Shown here piece after piece: positions 42,869-52,551 of a stretch of DNA of 64,000 nucleotides (its first letter is position 1; each line of letters opens with the position of its first letter). The stretch spans positions 8,618,001-8,682,000 of the forward strand of contig NZ_JBCJKP010000001.1 of NCBI RefSeq assembly GCF_039503195.1. The letters are read 5' to 3'. Made by a program: the position numbers and the translations under genes. This DNA is from Streptomyces mirabilis. GTDB taxonomy: Bacteria > Actinomycetota > Actinomycetes > Streptomycetales > Streptomycetaceae. Below the pieces are notes generated by a model. That model was not told where the DNA came from. It did no database searches and saw nothing but the letters and a program-made list of their open reading frames with translations.

Positions 42869-43536
42869 CGCCGGTCCTCCGACCGGTTCCGCCCGTCCAG
42901 CAGGCCCGCCCGCTGGGCGAGCAGCGCGGCCCGCACCCGGCTGTTCACACGCAGCTTGGTCAGGATCGCGCTGACATGGTCCTTGACGGTGCCCGCGCTG
43001 AGGTGGACGCGGCTGCCGATGTCGGCGTTGGACAGCCCCTCCGCGATGAGCACCAGCACTTCACGCTCCCGCTCGGTGAGCCGTCCGACGCGGGCGGCCT
43101 CCTCGTCGTCCGCGGCGGTCGCGCCCGGGTGGCTCTGCCACACGGCACGGGACGCCTTCGGTGACATCACGACACCGCCCGCGCACAAGGTCCGTACCAA
43201 TTGGGCGAGTTGGTCCGGCTCGGTGTCCTTGAGCAGAAAGCCGGCCGCCCCCGAGCGCAGGGCGGTGAGGATGTACTCGTCGGCGTCGAACGTCGTCAGC
43301 ATCGCCACCACGGGCGCGTCCGGCAGCGCCCGCAGGTGCCGCAGTACGGTCAGACCGTCGACGTCCGGCATCCGGATGTCCAGCAGTACGACGTCCGGTC
43401 CCTCCCGCCGTACCGCGTCCACCGCCTCCGCGCCCGTCGTGGTCGCCACGACCTCGATGTCGTCGGCCGCGCCGAGGATGAGCTCGAAGCCGGACCGCAC
43501 CAGGGCCTCGTCGTCCACCACCACTACCCGGATCAC
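42865..43536 (-). CDS. Response regulator, NarL/FixJ family
   Basis: A 223 aa protein. The receiver domain (VVVVDDEALVRSGF, phospho-Asp in DVVLLDIRMPD, Thr in MLTTFDA, Lys in LLKDTEP) is followed by a LuxR-type helix-turn-helix (LTEREREVLVLIAEGLSNAD, then HLSAGTVKDHVSAILTKL). It forms a two-component system with the kinase it overlaps. The GTG at 43536 follows GAGGCGGAAC. The divergent DUF418-like gene 185 bp away is a possible target. Confidence 0.92.
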   Translation of the reverse strand: MIRVVVVDDEALVRSGFELILGAADDIEVVATTTGAEAVDAVRREGPDVVLLDIRMPDVDGLTVLRHLRALPDAPVVAMLTTFDADEYILTALRSGAAGFLLKDTEPDQLAQLVRTLCAGGVVMSPKASRAVWQSHPGATAADDEEAARVGRLTEREREVLVLIAEGLSNADIGSRVHLSAGTVKDHVSAILTKLRVNSRVRAALLAQRAGLLDGRNRSEDRR

Positions 43537-43720
43537 GTACGTTCCGCCTCGTCCTCGATGTCGATTGTCGTCACTGTGACCGTAGAACGGGAAAGGCCCG
43601 GTGCGGCGCTCCGGCGGAACGGCCCGGTCACCCGGCGGGTCGGTTCCAGTCGTCCGGGGGGTGCGAAGCGGACGTCTGCCGGATACTGCGCGATCGGCGA
43701 TTCTCCCGAGCCTGTGATCC

Positions 43721-44962
43721 ATGACGCAGAACGCACACGCCACGACGCTCGTGGCCCCGCCCCGACCGAAGGCGTGCGCAACCACGCAACTCCCCGACAC
43801 CCGGCCCTCGGCGGGGCGTCTGATCGGAGTGGACCTCGCCCGGGGGCTCGCGGTCTTCGGGATGTACGCGGCCCACGTCGGCCCCGATCCCTCCGAGGGT
43901 GGATCGACCGGCTTCTTCATGGAACTGGCTCACGGCCGGGCCTCCGCGCTCTTCGCCTTCCTGGCCGGCTTCTCGATCGCGCTGATCACCGGCCGCCGTA
44001 CCCCCAAGACCGGCCGGGCGGGCCGCCAGGCGGTCGCCAAGGTGGTGATCCGAGCCCTCATCCTGCTGGTCCTGGGCACCGCGCTCACCCTGACCGGCAC
44101 CCCGGTCGAGGTGATCCTCGCCTTCTACGGCCTGTACTTCCTGCTGGTCCTGCCGCTGTACCGGCTCGGCGCCCGACCGCTGGCGGTCATCGCCGTGAGC
44201 GGTGCGCTGCTCCTGCCTCAGATCCTGTACGTGGTGCAGCAGGCCCTCAACCCGGGCGGCGGCGACGGCGGTGGTCCGGGCGGGATCTGGGTCTGGCCCA
44301 CCGACGCGGACGGCATCGTCTCGCTGCTCTTCACCGGCGGTTACCCGGCCCTGGCCTGGATCCCGTTCGTCGTCGCCGGCATGGCCGTGGCCCGGCTGGA
44401 CCTGGCCTCCACCGTCGTCCGCGCACGCCTCGCGATCACCGGTGTCTCGCTGGCCGTCCTCGGCTACGGCGGCTCCTACCTGGCCCTGCACCTCGTCCCC
44501 GGCGCCGCCTCCGCACTGCGCGCCTCCGGCTGGGGCGAGGGAGGTTCGGTCATGTCGGCCTGGTGGTCCGACACCGCGGGCTACCCGACCGGCACCACCC
44601 CGGCCTGGCTGCTGGCGGCCTCGCCGCACAGCGAGACGACCCTGTCGGTCGTGGCCAACACCGGCGTGGCCATCGTGGTCCTGGCCGCCTGCCTCGCTGC
44701 CACCGACACCCTCCCGCGCTTTCGCCGACTGGCCGCTCCGGTCATCGCGGTGGGCACGATGTCCCTGACCGCGTACGTCTTCCACATCGTCGCCATCCGC
44801 GCCCTGGGCATGGAGGAACTGCCAGGTTTCCCGCTGCACGTGCTGCTCGGCTTCCTCGTGGCCGTGACCGTGTTCGCGACCCTCTGGTCCCGCCACTTCG
44901 CGCGTGGCCCGCTGGAGTGGCTGCTCGGCCGGGCCACCAGGATCGCGGAGCGTGTCCGATGA
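43721..44962 (+). CDS. DUF418/HGSNAT-like polytopic membrane protein
   Basis: A 413 aa protein with about ten membrane helices. The first carries GVDLARGLAVFGMYAAHVGP, the RGxAxxGM-type signature of the DUF1624/DUF418 family, and HGRASALFAFLAGFSIAL follows. Related proteins are membrane acyltransferases or transport components; the substrate is unknown. It is divergent from the two-component system. The next gene overlaps its stop. Confidence 0.75.
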   Translation: MTQNAHATTLVAPPRPKACATTQLPDTRPSAGRLIGVDLARGLAVFGMYAAHVGPDPSEGGSTGFFMELAHGRASALFAFLAGFSIALITGRRTPKTGRAGRQAVAKVVIRALILLVLGTALTLTGTPVEVILAFYGLYFLLVLPLYRLGARPLAVIAVSGALLLPQILYVVQQALNPGGGDGGGPGGIWVWPTDADGIVSLLFTGGYPALAWIPFVVAGMAVARLDLASTVVRARLAITGVSLAVLGYGGSYLALHLVPGAASALRASGWGEGGSVMSAWWSDTAGYPTGTTPAWLLAASPHSETTLSVVANTGVAIVVLAACLAATDTLPRFRRLAAPVIAVGTMSLTAYVFHIVAIRALGMEELPGFPLHVLLGFLVAVTVFATLWSRHFARGPLEWLLGRATRIAERVR

Positions 44963-45099
44963 AGGGCCCGTCGAGCGGCCGCTGGGAGCCCTGGCTCCTG
45001 ACGGCGACCGCGGCGGCGGCCGTCCTGGGCGTCCTGCGCCCGGACCTGTACGCCGACGCCGTCGACCACGTCGTCACGACCCTGGTCGGACACTTCTGA
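44959..45099 (+). CDS. Small membrane protein (46 aa) coupled to the DUF418-like gene
   Basis: The start overlaps the upstream stop (ATGA). The peptide has one moderate hydrophobic helix (WLLTATAAAAVLGVLRPDLY) and ends VVTTLVGHF. The overlap and codon use support it; the role is unknown. Confidence 0.45.
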   Translation: MKGPSSGRWEPWLLTATAAAAVLGVLRPDLYADAVDHVVTTLVGHF

Positions 45100-45155
45100 C
45101 GGGAGGCCGACGACTCGGGCCGCCGCCGTGGGCGAGGCTTTCAGCCCGTGGACGT

Positions 45156-45822
45156 CACTTCTTCAGTGATACCGCGTCCCCGGCCGAGACGAACTCGCGG
45201 TCGTCGTCGTGCCGGGGAAGTACCAGCGCCAACTGCCCGCCGCGGTGACGGTCACTTTGGTACTGAGGTTCCCGTGGGTTCCCGACGTCACGGTCTTGAC
45301 GCTGTAGTGGGCGGCCCCGGCCTTCTTGAACTGGAGCTTGACCTGCTGCCCGGCGAAACCGTGGTAGGCGAGGTCCTCCCAGTTGGCAGGGGACAGCTTG
45401 CCGGTGGCGGTGAGTTTGGCGCCCTTGGCGACCGTTTCGGGCGACGCGTCGGTGGCCAGCTTCGAGGCGCGCTTCACCTTGTACTCGGCGATGTGGTCGG
45501 AAATCCAGTAGTCGCCGTCGTTGGCCCTGACGGTGGCGTCGACCTGCCAGACGCCGGCGATCGTGTTGGCATCGGTGTCACTGGTGTCCGGGATCCAGGC
45601 TGGATCGACGGTCATCGTGGCCGTGCACACCGACGTGGTGGAGCTCTTCTTCACGCACGAGGACCCGGTCCAGTCGAAGAAACCATGGACGCTGTAAGCC
45701 GTGGAGGTGTTGACGTTCGCGAGCCCCTTCACGCCCGAGTTGCCCTTGACGGTGATGGCGATCGGGAACGTGACGGTCTTCGACGTGCCCACGGTGGCGT
45801 TGCCGCCGCCGTTGACGATCAT
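45156..45822 (-). pseudogene. Secreted beta-sandwich protein, 5'-truncated and frameshifted at the 3' end
   Basis: Motifs such as SSTTSVCTATMTVDPAWIP, then DGDYWISDHIAEYKVKRASK and LSPANWEDLAYHGFAGQQVK belong to a family of exported streptomycete proteins with Ig-like folds. The signal peptide is missing because the gene is joined to a ferredoxin tail. Near 45190 one base is lost; the natural end VSAGDAVSLKK with stop at 45156 is in the next frame. Confidence 0.7.
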
Positions 45823-45872
45823 TCCTCGATGTGGATCGCCAGCGCGGGACAGACGCCCGCCGCCCGAGTCCA
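45819..45872 (-). pseudogene. Ferredoxin C-terminal scrap
   Basis: In the frame overlapping the previous relic, TRAAGVCPALAIHIEE followed by TGA is the last part of a 3Fe-4S/4Fe-4S ferredoxin, with the final cysteine in the CPA motif. Only 17 codons remain. Such ferredoxins usually sit next to P450 genes. Confidence 0.45.
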
Positions 45873-45885
45873 CCTTTTAATGTAC

Positions 45886-45903
45886 CGTTTGGTCTAGCAA
45901 ACT
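45886..45903. promoter_or_regulatory. Candidate operator upstream of the TetR gene at 46017
   Basis: The stretch CCGTTTGGTCTAGCAAAC contains TTTG and CAAA arms around TCTAG. It lies in the promoter region of the regulator and is the only dyad there. Confidence 0.35.
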
Positions 45904-46016
45904 GAAGCGGCGTCCCGGAGTCCGCTTCCCCCTCAGGTGCCCCGACGGCCGTCTGGAGCGGACGTCGGGTCGGTCTCGGTCGAGACACGTCGTCACATCA
46001 GGCGGGGAGTGAATCA

Positions 46017-46724
46017 ATGCCACGACCACCGGGTCATGGGCCGGGCTTCGAAGGCAGACGCCAGAAGATCATCGACGTCGCGGCCTCCCTGTTCGCCGAA
46101 CAGGGCTACGCGGCGACCTCCATCAACGACCTGGGCCGCGCGGTCGGGCTCGCCAAGGGAGCGCTGTACTACTACATCGTCTCCAAGGAGAACCTGCTCA
46201 TCGAGATCCAGTCGCGGGTGATGCGACCACTGTTGTCGCGTGCGCGGCAGATCGCGAAACTCGACGAGGATCCCCTGCTGCGGCTGCGGCTGCTGTCCGA
46301 GTCGCTGCTGACGATCATCTTCCGCAGGCTCGACCACGTCTGGGTCTACGAGCACGACTACCGCAGTCTCAGCGGCGACGAGCTGGAGGCCCTGCTGGGC
46401 CAGCGCTCCGACTTCGAGCACCTGGTCTCCGGCCTGCTCGCGGAAGCCGTCGACCAGGGCATCTTCCGTGCGCTCCCACCGCGCCTGGCGACCCTGCAGT
46501 TCCTCAACCTGCACCACCACACCTACCAATGGGTGCGCCCCGAGGGGCAGTGGGACGCAGCGTTCCTTTCGCGCGAGTACTGCGCGACCCTGTTCCGCGG
46601 CTTCGGCGCGTCCGACAACGCGCTGCCGGACGTGGAGGAGCGGGCGGCCGCGTTCAAGCGTGACCGTCCCGACCTGCCGCTCGACCCCGAGGCGGAGTGG
46701 CAGCCGGCCGCTGTCGGCGACTGA
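46017..46724 (+). CDS. TetR/AcrR-family regulator
   Basis: A 235 aa protein. The N-terminal helix-turn-helix (RQKIIDVAASLFAEQGYAAT, then GRAVGLAKGALYYYIVSKE) is complete. The long ligand-binding domain (VYEHDYRSLSGDELEALLGQ, then NLHHHTYQWVRPEGQW) resembles regulators of fatty-acid or steroid catabolism such as KstR-type proteins. The neighbouring acyl-CoA dehydrogenase relic may be part of the lost target operon. Confidence 0.88.
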   Translation: MPRPPGHGPGFEGRRQKIIDVAASLFAEQGYAATSINDLGRAVGLAKGALYYYIVSKENLLIEIQSRVMRPLLSRARQIAKLDEDPLLRLRLLSESLLTIIFRRLDHVWVYEHDYRSLSGDELEALLGQRSDFEHLVSGLLAEAVDQGIFRALPPRLATLQFLNLHHHTYQWVRPEGQWDAAFLSREYCATLFRGFGASDNALPDVEERAAAFKRDRPDLPLDPEAEWQPAAVGD

Positions 46725-46796
46725 CCCGGACCCGCGGTGCGCTCCGGCACACCGCGGGACCCGACCGTTCCTCATGGCTGGCTCACGACGGCCGGG

Positions 46797-47003
46797 TCAC
46801 GCCTGCTTCACCAGCGCTCTGGCGATGACGTTGCGCTGGATCTCGTTCGTGCCCTCGCCGATCTCCAGGATCTTCGCGGCGGCGTGGAAACGGGAGATCT
46901 CCGACTCCCGTACGTAGCTGTAGCCGCCGTGGATCTGCACCGACGCGGAGGCCGCGCGATTGGCGACCTCGGAGGGTTACAGCGTCGCCATGGCGGCCTC
47001 CTT
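46797..47003 (-). pseudogene. Acyl-CoA dehydrogenase C-terminal fragment
   Basis: RAASASVQIHGGYSYVRESE then FHAAAKILEIGEGTNEIQRN and ALVKQA is the end of an acyl-CoA dehydrogenase. A TAA codon interrupts the frame after MATL. The first 300 residues are missing. An intact homologue is present at 61537-62703. Confidence 0.8.
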
Positions 47004-47152
47004 ACTGTGCGGACGGCCCTGGTCGGGGAGCCAGGCGGCGCTGACCATCCAACGGGTGGCCTCGATTCGGTGCAGATGTCAGCGACCTCGTCGGGGCCGC
47101 GCTGCTGGCCGAGACGCGCCGCACGGAAGGAGGCCGTACGCCTCGGACCGGT

Positions 47153-47224
47153 GGGAGCCCGGGCGTGCTCCCTCTCGCCGGGCATCATCGACACCCCGCA
47201 AGGCCGGCAGGAGGCGTCGACCCG
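47153..47224 (+). pseudogene. Short-chain dehydrogenase scrap
   Basis: GARACSLSPGIIDTPQGRQE matches the loop after the catalytic helix of SDR enzymes (SPGxIDTPMGR). Nothing else of the gene remains. Confidence 0.45.
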
Positions 47225-47387
47225 CGCCTCGGCATCGACATCCTGGGGGACGGCGGTGTGTTCGCCGCCGTGCGCGGCGACTGACGCGGACGCGAGCACG
47301 TCCGTTCGGCGCTTACGCCGCACGGTTCCCCGGGAGGCGGGCATGCTGGTGTTCGTCGGGATACGGGCAGACGGGCGGAGGCGCGCG

Positions 47388-47945
47388 ATGCGGTGGTGGG
47401 CCGGTTGGACGGCGGTCGCCGGAGTGGTGCTGCTCGCGGCGTGCGGTGGATCGGGAGGCGCAGGCCGGGGGCCGTCGTCCGGACGCCCGAGTGCGTCCAC
47501 GAATGCGTCCACGAGTGCCTCCGCGAGTGCTTCCACGGGTGGGACGGCGGAGCCGGGGCGAGGGGCACCGTCCGCGTCGGGCCCCGGATCCGCCGCGCCG
47601 GTGGCCAGTTGCCTCGCCGGGCGGGTGGAGGTCACCGTGTCGCCCGGGGACGCGGTCGAACGGCGGTTGTGCGTGCGGACCGGGGCGGTGGTCTCGGTCA
47701 CCCTGCGGCCGCGTGCGGACGACCGGCGCTGGACGGCCGTCCGGAGTGCGGCACCCGCAGTGGTGCTGGTCTCCGGATGGCGCGTCGACGCCGACGGGAC
47801 CGGCCGTGCCACCTTGCGCTGCGCGAGCGTACGGGGCGGGGCGGCCGGGATCACGGTGACGGCGAAGGCTCCGGACGTGGCGGGCGCCGCGCGCACCGCG
47901 TTCACGCTCCGGGTGAGTGTGGTCCCGTACGCGAAGGAGGGGTGA
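47388..47945 (+). CDS. Putative lipoprotein
   Basis: A 185 aa precursor. The signal peptide MRWWAGWTAVAGVVLLAACG ends in a lipobox (LAAC). A Ser/Ala/Thr-rich linker follows, then a beta-rich domain with two conserved-looking cysteines (SCLAGRVEVTVSPGD, then ATLRCASVRGG). The ATG at 47388 follows GGAGGCGCGCG; an earlier ATG at 47343 would bury the signal. It is convergent with the large secreted protein. Function unknown. Confidence 0.7.
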   Translation: MRWWAGWTAVAGVVLLAACGGSGGAGRGPSSGRPSASTNASTSASASASTGGTAEPGRGAPSASGPGSAAPVASCLAGRVEVTVSPGDAVERRLCVRTGAVVSVTLRPRADDRRWTAVRSAAPAVVLVSGWRVDADGTGRATLRCASVRGGAAGITVTAKAPDVAGAARTAFTLRVSVVPYAKEG

Positions 47946-47992
47946 ACCGGCCGCTTCTGGCGGCGAGTTCACCCCTCCTGCGTGCGTACGGG

Positions 47993-50638
47993 TCAGCCGC
48001 AGTCGCGCACCTTGATCGTGTAGATGCCGCGGCCGTGCGTGGCCGCGTACAGCGTGCCGCCGTCAGGGCTCAGCTTCAGCTGGAGCACAGCGACCGCGGG
48101 GAGTCGGCCGACGCGCTGCCATGTCGTACGGCCCGGGGCGCGGTAGACCACACCGAGGTCGGTGGCGACGGCGAGGCCGCCATTGGCCGTGACGACCGCG
48201 GAGTCCGTCGGCACGTCGGGCAGGTTCGCGGAGATGTCGGTCCAGGTGGTGCCGCCGTCCTTGGACTCGAAGACATGGCCCACGCCCGCGCCGGGTCCCT
48301 CGGTCCAGTGCCGGGAGAAGCCGTTGACCTCCAGGTACACATGGTCGGCGTTCTTCGGGTCGACGGCGAAGCCGCTGAGGTAGCGGTTGGGCACGTTCGC
48401 GTCCACCGGCAGGGCCACGTCGTGCCAGCCCGTGCCGTCCTCGTTGCCGACGGAGATTCCGCGCGCGAAGCCCTGGTTGTTGCAGGGGCCGCACCAGGCC
48501 GCGTACACCTTGCCGCCCGACGCGGCGACGGCGGTCGCGGTGCGGCCCGCGCCGAGGTCGTACAGGCTGGTCCACTCGGAGCCGCTGCGGATGGCGTAGC
48601 CGTGCGTCTGCACCCACACGTGCCGGCCGCCCGCGATCCAGGTCGAGCTGTTCTTCATGTCGGCGGCGAGCGGGGCGATGAAGCGGGCCTCGCTGGTGGC
48701 GTTGTCGGCCGGGGCGACGTTGTACGAGGTGACCTTGCTCGCGTCGTTGACCCAGGAGCCGTCGTTGATGGCGCAGTTCTGGGTGATCTGGACGGCGAGG
48801 TAGACGTACTCCTCGGCGATGTCACAGCCGTTGGCCGGGTCGGTGAGCGTGTCGCCGCCGTCGCCGCCGAAGTCGGAGCCCATCACCTTGTCGTCGCTGC
48901 GCAGGATGGACTGGCCGTTGTCCTGCAGGCCGCCGGTGACCGAGACGCCGCCGTGGGCGAGGTCCTTGCCGATGCCCACCGAGTAGTACTGGAGCGTGTC
49001 GATCGTGCCGTCGTTCAGGGACGTCCAGTCGGTGGCGTGGCCGGAGGAGTCCTGGGAGCCGTCGAGCGGCCGGCGGTAGGCTCCGCCGTCGTTGCCGACG
49101 TAGACGTAACTCCTGCCGTGGTAGCTGCCGATGGCGACCCCGTGCTGGTCGGAGTGGGTCGTCGCGTTGCAGTCGCCGGTCTGCTTGGCGGGGTCGATGC
49201 TCCAGCAGGGGAAACCGAAGTTCCAGTACGGGCCGACGGTGGACCAGGTGCCGCCGCCGTCCCTGGTCTCGTAGACCTCCTCCAGACCCGCGTACACATG
49301 CTGCGCGTTCGCCGGGTCGACGGTCAGGAACTGGTTGTACCAGGCCTGTACGCCGGGCATGTAGCCGCTGGAGGTGAGGGCCGAGCCGTCGGCGGCGAGC
49401 TGCTTGTAGTCGGCGATCTTCGTCCAAGGGCCGAAGGGAGAGCCGGACTTGGCGACGTAGATTCCCTCGAGGCCGCTGTCGGGGTTGCTGTTCAGCTGTT
49501 TCGGCGACTGGTCGATGGCGTAGTAGCGCGAGCCGTCGGCGGACCGGGCGAAGGTGACGTTGCCGACGTTGTCCGCGTCGGACGGCAGGTCGCCCAGACC
49601 GCTGGTGATCCGTGTCCAGGCGCCCCGCACCTGGGTGTAGAAGCCGTTGTAGTCGTCACCGCTGCGCCACCCGACCGCGAGAACCACCTTGGAGGGGTCC
49701 TTCGGGTCGATCGCGATGTCGTTGGCGAGGTTCTTGTACGGGGCGGAAGGGTCCTTCGCCAGTGAACCACCGGGGAGGTAGGCGGGGTTGGGGGCGAACT
49801 CCCGCTTCCAGGCGCCGCCGAGTGTCTTGGTGGAGTGGCTCCAGACGCCCTCGCTGGTCGCCGCCCACACCTTTCCGCCGCCGAAGCGCAGCTGGTGGAT
49901 GGTGGTGCTCTCCAGCTCGTCGCCGCCGACCCGGCTGCGCGCGGAGAACGTGCCGTGGTGTGCGTCGGTCAGCACATACACCCCGCTGCCGAGGTAGGCG
50001 TCCGCGTTGGTGTTCGCCTCGCCGGTGCCCAGCCACAGGCGCCCGGACCCGTCCAGGGCCAGCGCACCGGTGGACTGCGAGGACAGCCGGTCGCTGATGG
50101 GCTCCCAGTGTCCGCCACCGGACCGGGAGCGCCATACGCCGCCGCCCGCGCTGCCCGCGTACACGTACCCGCCGTCGTCGGCGGCCATCGCCGCGAGGCG
50201 GCCGGTGACATTGCCCGAACCGCCGCTGGAGTTGGAGTCGAAGTCGCGGTAGCGCGGGTCGTCCGAGTTGTACGGCAGGTCGGTGACGTTGCGCCAACTC
50301 CCGTCGGCGGAGGGCAGTTTGTTCAGGCTGCTCCAGGCGGCGCCGTAGGCCCCCGGCGCGACGACGCCCGGTGAGGTGCGGGCCTCGGCGTACTGGTCGG
50401 CCCCCTCGGCTATCTCGCCGGACTCGTTGCCGCCGTCGGAGTCCTGCGCTGTCACCTTCGGGGTGATGCCGCCCGTCGACTGCGCGCGGCCTGCGGCGAG
50501 TTGGGCGAGCGCGCGGGCCCCGAAGGGACGGCCCGTGTCCGGGCCGGGCGCGGCGCCGGCGGGCAGCGCGACGAGCGCGGCCGACGCGGTGACGGCACAG
50601 ATGGTGAGCCATCGTCTCTTGCGGGTGGGTATTGGCAC
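47993..50638 (-). CDS. Secreted beta-propeller (BNR/sortilin-like repeat) protein
   Basis: An 881 aa precursor with a Sec signal peptide (LTICAVTASAALVALPAGAA). A long series of propeller blades follows with Asp-box-type turns: GGGVWRSRSGGGHWEPISD, then VYETRDGGGTWSTVGPYW and VFESKDGGTTWTDISANLP. Eight conserved cysteines suggest extracellular disulfides. The catalytic residues of known xyloglucanases or sialidases are not evident, so it may be a binding or lytic protein with an unassigned substrate. The last residues RGIYTIKVRDCG close the propeller. The start at 50638 follows GGGAGGACCCAC. Confidence 0.8.
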   Translation of the reverse strand: MPIPTRKRRWLTICAVTASAALVALPAGAAPGPDTGRPFGARALAQLAAGRAQSTGGITPKVTAQDSDGGNESGEIAEGADQYAEARTSPGVVAPGAYGAAWSSLNKLPSADGSWRNVTDLPYNSDDPRYRDFDSNSSGGSGNVTGRLAAMAADDGGYVYAGSAGGGVWRSRSGGGHWEPISDRLSSQSTGALALDGSGRLWLGTGEANTNADAYLGSGVYVLTDAHHGTFSARSRVGGDELESTTIHQLRFGGGKVWAATSEGVWSHSTKTLGGAWKREFAPNPAYLPGGSLAKDPSAPYKNLANDIAIDPKDPSKVVLAVGWRSGDDYNGFYTQVRGAWTRITSGLGDLPSDADNVGNVTFARSADGSRYYAIDQSPKQLNSNPDSGLEGIYVAKSGSPFGPWTKIADYKQLAADGSALTSSGYMPGVQAWYNQFLTVDPANAQHVYAGLEEVYETRDGGGTWSTVGPYWNFGFPCWSIDPAKQTGDCNATTHSDQHGVAIGSYHGRSYVYVGNDGGAYRRPLDGSQDSSGHATDWTSLNDGTIDTLQYYSVGIGKDLAHGGVSVTGGLQDNGQSILRSDDKVMGSDFGGDGGDTLTDPANGCDIAEEYVYLAVQITQNCAINDGSWVNDASKVTSYNVAPADNATSEARFIAPLAADMKNSSTWIAGGRHVWVQTHGYAIRSGSEWTSLYDLGAGRTATAVAASGGKVYAAWCGPCNNQGFARGISVGNEDGTGWHDVALPVDANVPNRYLSGFAVDPKNADHVYLEVNGFSRHWTEGPGAGVGHVFESKDGGTTWTDISANLPDVPTDSAVVTANGGLAVATDLGVVYRAPGRTTWQRVGRLPAVAVLQLKLSPDGGTLYAATHGRGIYTIKVRDCG

Positions 50639-50938
50639 GTGGGTCCTCCCGAACGGCGTTGAGACAGCGTTGGGACAGACAGGACCACGAGGGACGGGTG
50701 AGCGTCCCTGGGCTTAGCCAATTCTTGTCCAGAACCTGCCACGAATGAGGTGTTGTGCGGCGCGCACCGGGAACCGGTGCACCCCCGCTCGGGGGCGCGT
50801 CGGGCCTGGGCGAACCGGAGCGGTCCGCGCCGTTCGCTCCCGTTGCCCAAGAGCGCCGCACCGTGGGCCTGTTGGCCGCCGAGGGCCGGGTGGGGTCGTG
50901 ACCCTGATCAGACAGTGCCGCCGGAGAAGGGGTCACGC

Positions 50939-51136
50939 GTGTTCGACAACCTGAAGAACCTCAAGGACAAGGCCGAGGAACTCGCCGAGGCCCACGGCGA
51001 CACGATCTCCGACGGACTGGAGAAGGCCGGCGACATCGTCGACGACAAGACGGACGGCAAATACACCGACAAGATCGAGACCGGTGTGGACAAGGCGCAG
51101 GAGTACGTCGAGAAACTGGGCGAGAAGGAGGCCTGA
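50939..51136 (+). CDS. Antitoxin-like protein, Rv0909/MT0933 family
   Basis: A 65 aa amphipathic, strongly charged helix-rich protein: FDNLKNLKDKAEELAEAHGD, then DDKTDGKYTDKIETGVDKAQ. Actinobacteria carry many such proteins, named after a mycobacterial antitoxin. Most, as here, lack a toxin neighbour, so the toxin-antitoxin role is doubtful. The GTG at 50939 follows GGAGAAGGGG. Confidence 0.8.
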   Translation: MFDNLKNLKDKAEELAEAHGDTISDGLEKAGDIVDDKTDGKYTDKIETGVDKAQEYVEKLGEKEA

Positions 51137-51196
51137 CCCGCGGGGCGTACGCGGGTCCCGGGGCGCCCCGGGGGCGCCCCTTCCCGGCGGGGTCGC

Positions 51197-52393
51197 TCAG
51201 AAGGGTTCCGGGAGAGGCACCCGGCCCGACCTGCTGCGCACCTGTTCGATGAGCGCGGCGTACGCGGCGATCATCCGGGTGCGGCTGAACCGTTCGCGGC
51301 TGAGCGCCAGGGCCGGTGCGAACTCGGCGCCCCGCGCCACCGCCTCGGACCAGGCCAGGGCGATCGCTTCGGGGTCGGGCGGGGTGAGGAAGCCGTGCCC
51401 GGTGACGATCGAGGCGCTGTCGCCGACATCGGTGGCGACCGGCACGGCCCCGCACATCATGCCCTCGATCAGGCACAGCGGCGCCGCCTCGCCGCTGGCG
51501 GAGGTCAGCGACACCACGTCGGCGGCCGCGTAGACGGTCTCCATGTCATGCCGTACGCCGAGCAGCGAGAGGCGGTCGGCGAGCGGGGCGTCCTCGCCGA
51601 AGGCGGTGGCGATGTCCTCACGCAGGCAGCCGTTGGCCCGCGTCATGCCCGCGCCGCACATCAGGACGTGACCGTCGGGCTGTCGGCGCAGCCAGGCCCG
51701 GGCGGCCCGAAGGAACAGCGGAACGTTTTTCATCGTGGCGTAGCGTGCCGCGAAGACGATCACGGGCGCGCGCTCCGGGATGCCCAGCGACGTCCGCAGC
51801 AGAGCGCGTCTGAACGGGTCGGGGCGGAATCGCAGCAGATCCACGCCGTTCGGGATGACGTGCAGCAGGCCGGCCGGGATCCCGGCCGCGGCGTACGCGG
51901 CGCGCGTCGATTCGGCGCAACAGATCCCGGCGGCGATCCGGCCGTCGGCGACCGCCGTCCGCAGCTCGTCCAGGGCCGCCCCCTGGTTCTCGGGGTCGGA
52001 GCGGTGCAGACAGACCAGGACGGGCCGCCGGGGCAGGCCGGCCTGGTTGAGCAGGCCGAGCGGCTGCTCCTTGAGGGACAGGAGGACGTCCGCGGCGGCC
52101 ACCGCCCGGGTGGTGGCGGCCAGCTCCGGTCCGGTGAAGGTCTCGGGGCCGCCGGGTGTCCCGGGGGTGCGGCCCAGCGAGGTGACCGGCACGCCCGCCG
52201 CTGTCAGCGACCGGTAGCAGACGTCGTCCTCCATCCGCTGCCGGGTCTCCTCCCGATACATTTCGCCATTCACACTCAGCACCGCATGGCGCTGGCCACC
52301 CTCATGGAGCCCCAGCACCACATCACTGTGCACGATCCGGGCCCCGCCCGAGAAGAATCCTTCATAGATCGACAGCACACGCAGTTCGTCCAT
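51197..52393 (-). CDS. GT4-family glycosyltransferase
   Basis: A 398 aa protein with the GT-B fold. The N-terminal domain opens LRVLSIYEGFFSGGARIVHS. The C-terminal domain has VIVFAARYATMKNVPLFLRA and DMETVYAAADVVSLTSASGE. The E-x7-E motif follows in SGEAAPLCLIEGMMCGAVPV, which binds the nucleotide-sugar donor. The acceptor is unknown. The ATG at 52393 has GAGG at good distance; the GTG at 52402 is too close to it. It has no operon partner. Confidence 0.85.
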   Translation of the reverse strand: MDELRVLSIYEGFFSGGARIVHSDVVLGLHEGGQRHAVLSVNGEMYREETRQRMEDDVCYRSLTAAGVPVTSLGRTPGTPGGPETFTGPELAATTRAVAAADVLLSLKEQPLGLLNQAGLPRRPVLVCLHRSDPENQGAALDELRTAVADGRIAAGICCAESTRAAYAAAGIPAGLLHVIPNGVDLLRFRPDPFRRALLRTSLGIPERAPVIVFAARYATMKNVPLFLRAARAWLRRQPDGHVLMCGAGMTRANGCLREDIATAFGEDAPLADRLSLLGVRHDMETVYAAADVVSLTSASGEAAPLCLIEGMMCGAVPVATDVGDSASIVTGHGFLTPPDPEAIALAWSEAVARGAEFAPALALSRERFSRTRMIAAYAALIEQVRSRSGRVPLPEPF

Positions 52394-52551
52394 CACGCGC
52401 ACCTCTTGGCCCGTCTCGCAGAAAGGGAGGAAACCTTTTCAACCCCTGTGATCTGCGGGTTCTCCGCTATGGACACAGGAGAAACTTGCGAGCCTGTGAA
52501 CTCGTCGTTTCAAATTCGGACACGATTGGTTACGGCGTACTGTTCGGTTGA

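Noticed and set aside
50939..51136. A two-gene toxin-antitoxin locus
   Set aside because: The small protein belongs to an antitoxin-named family, but no toxin gene lies on either side.
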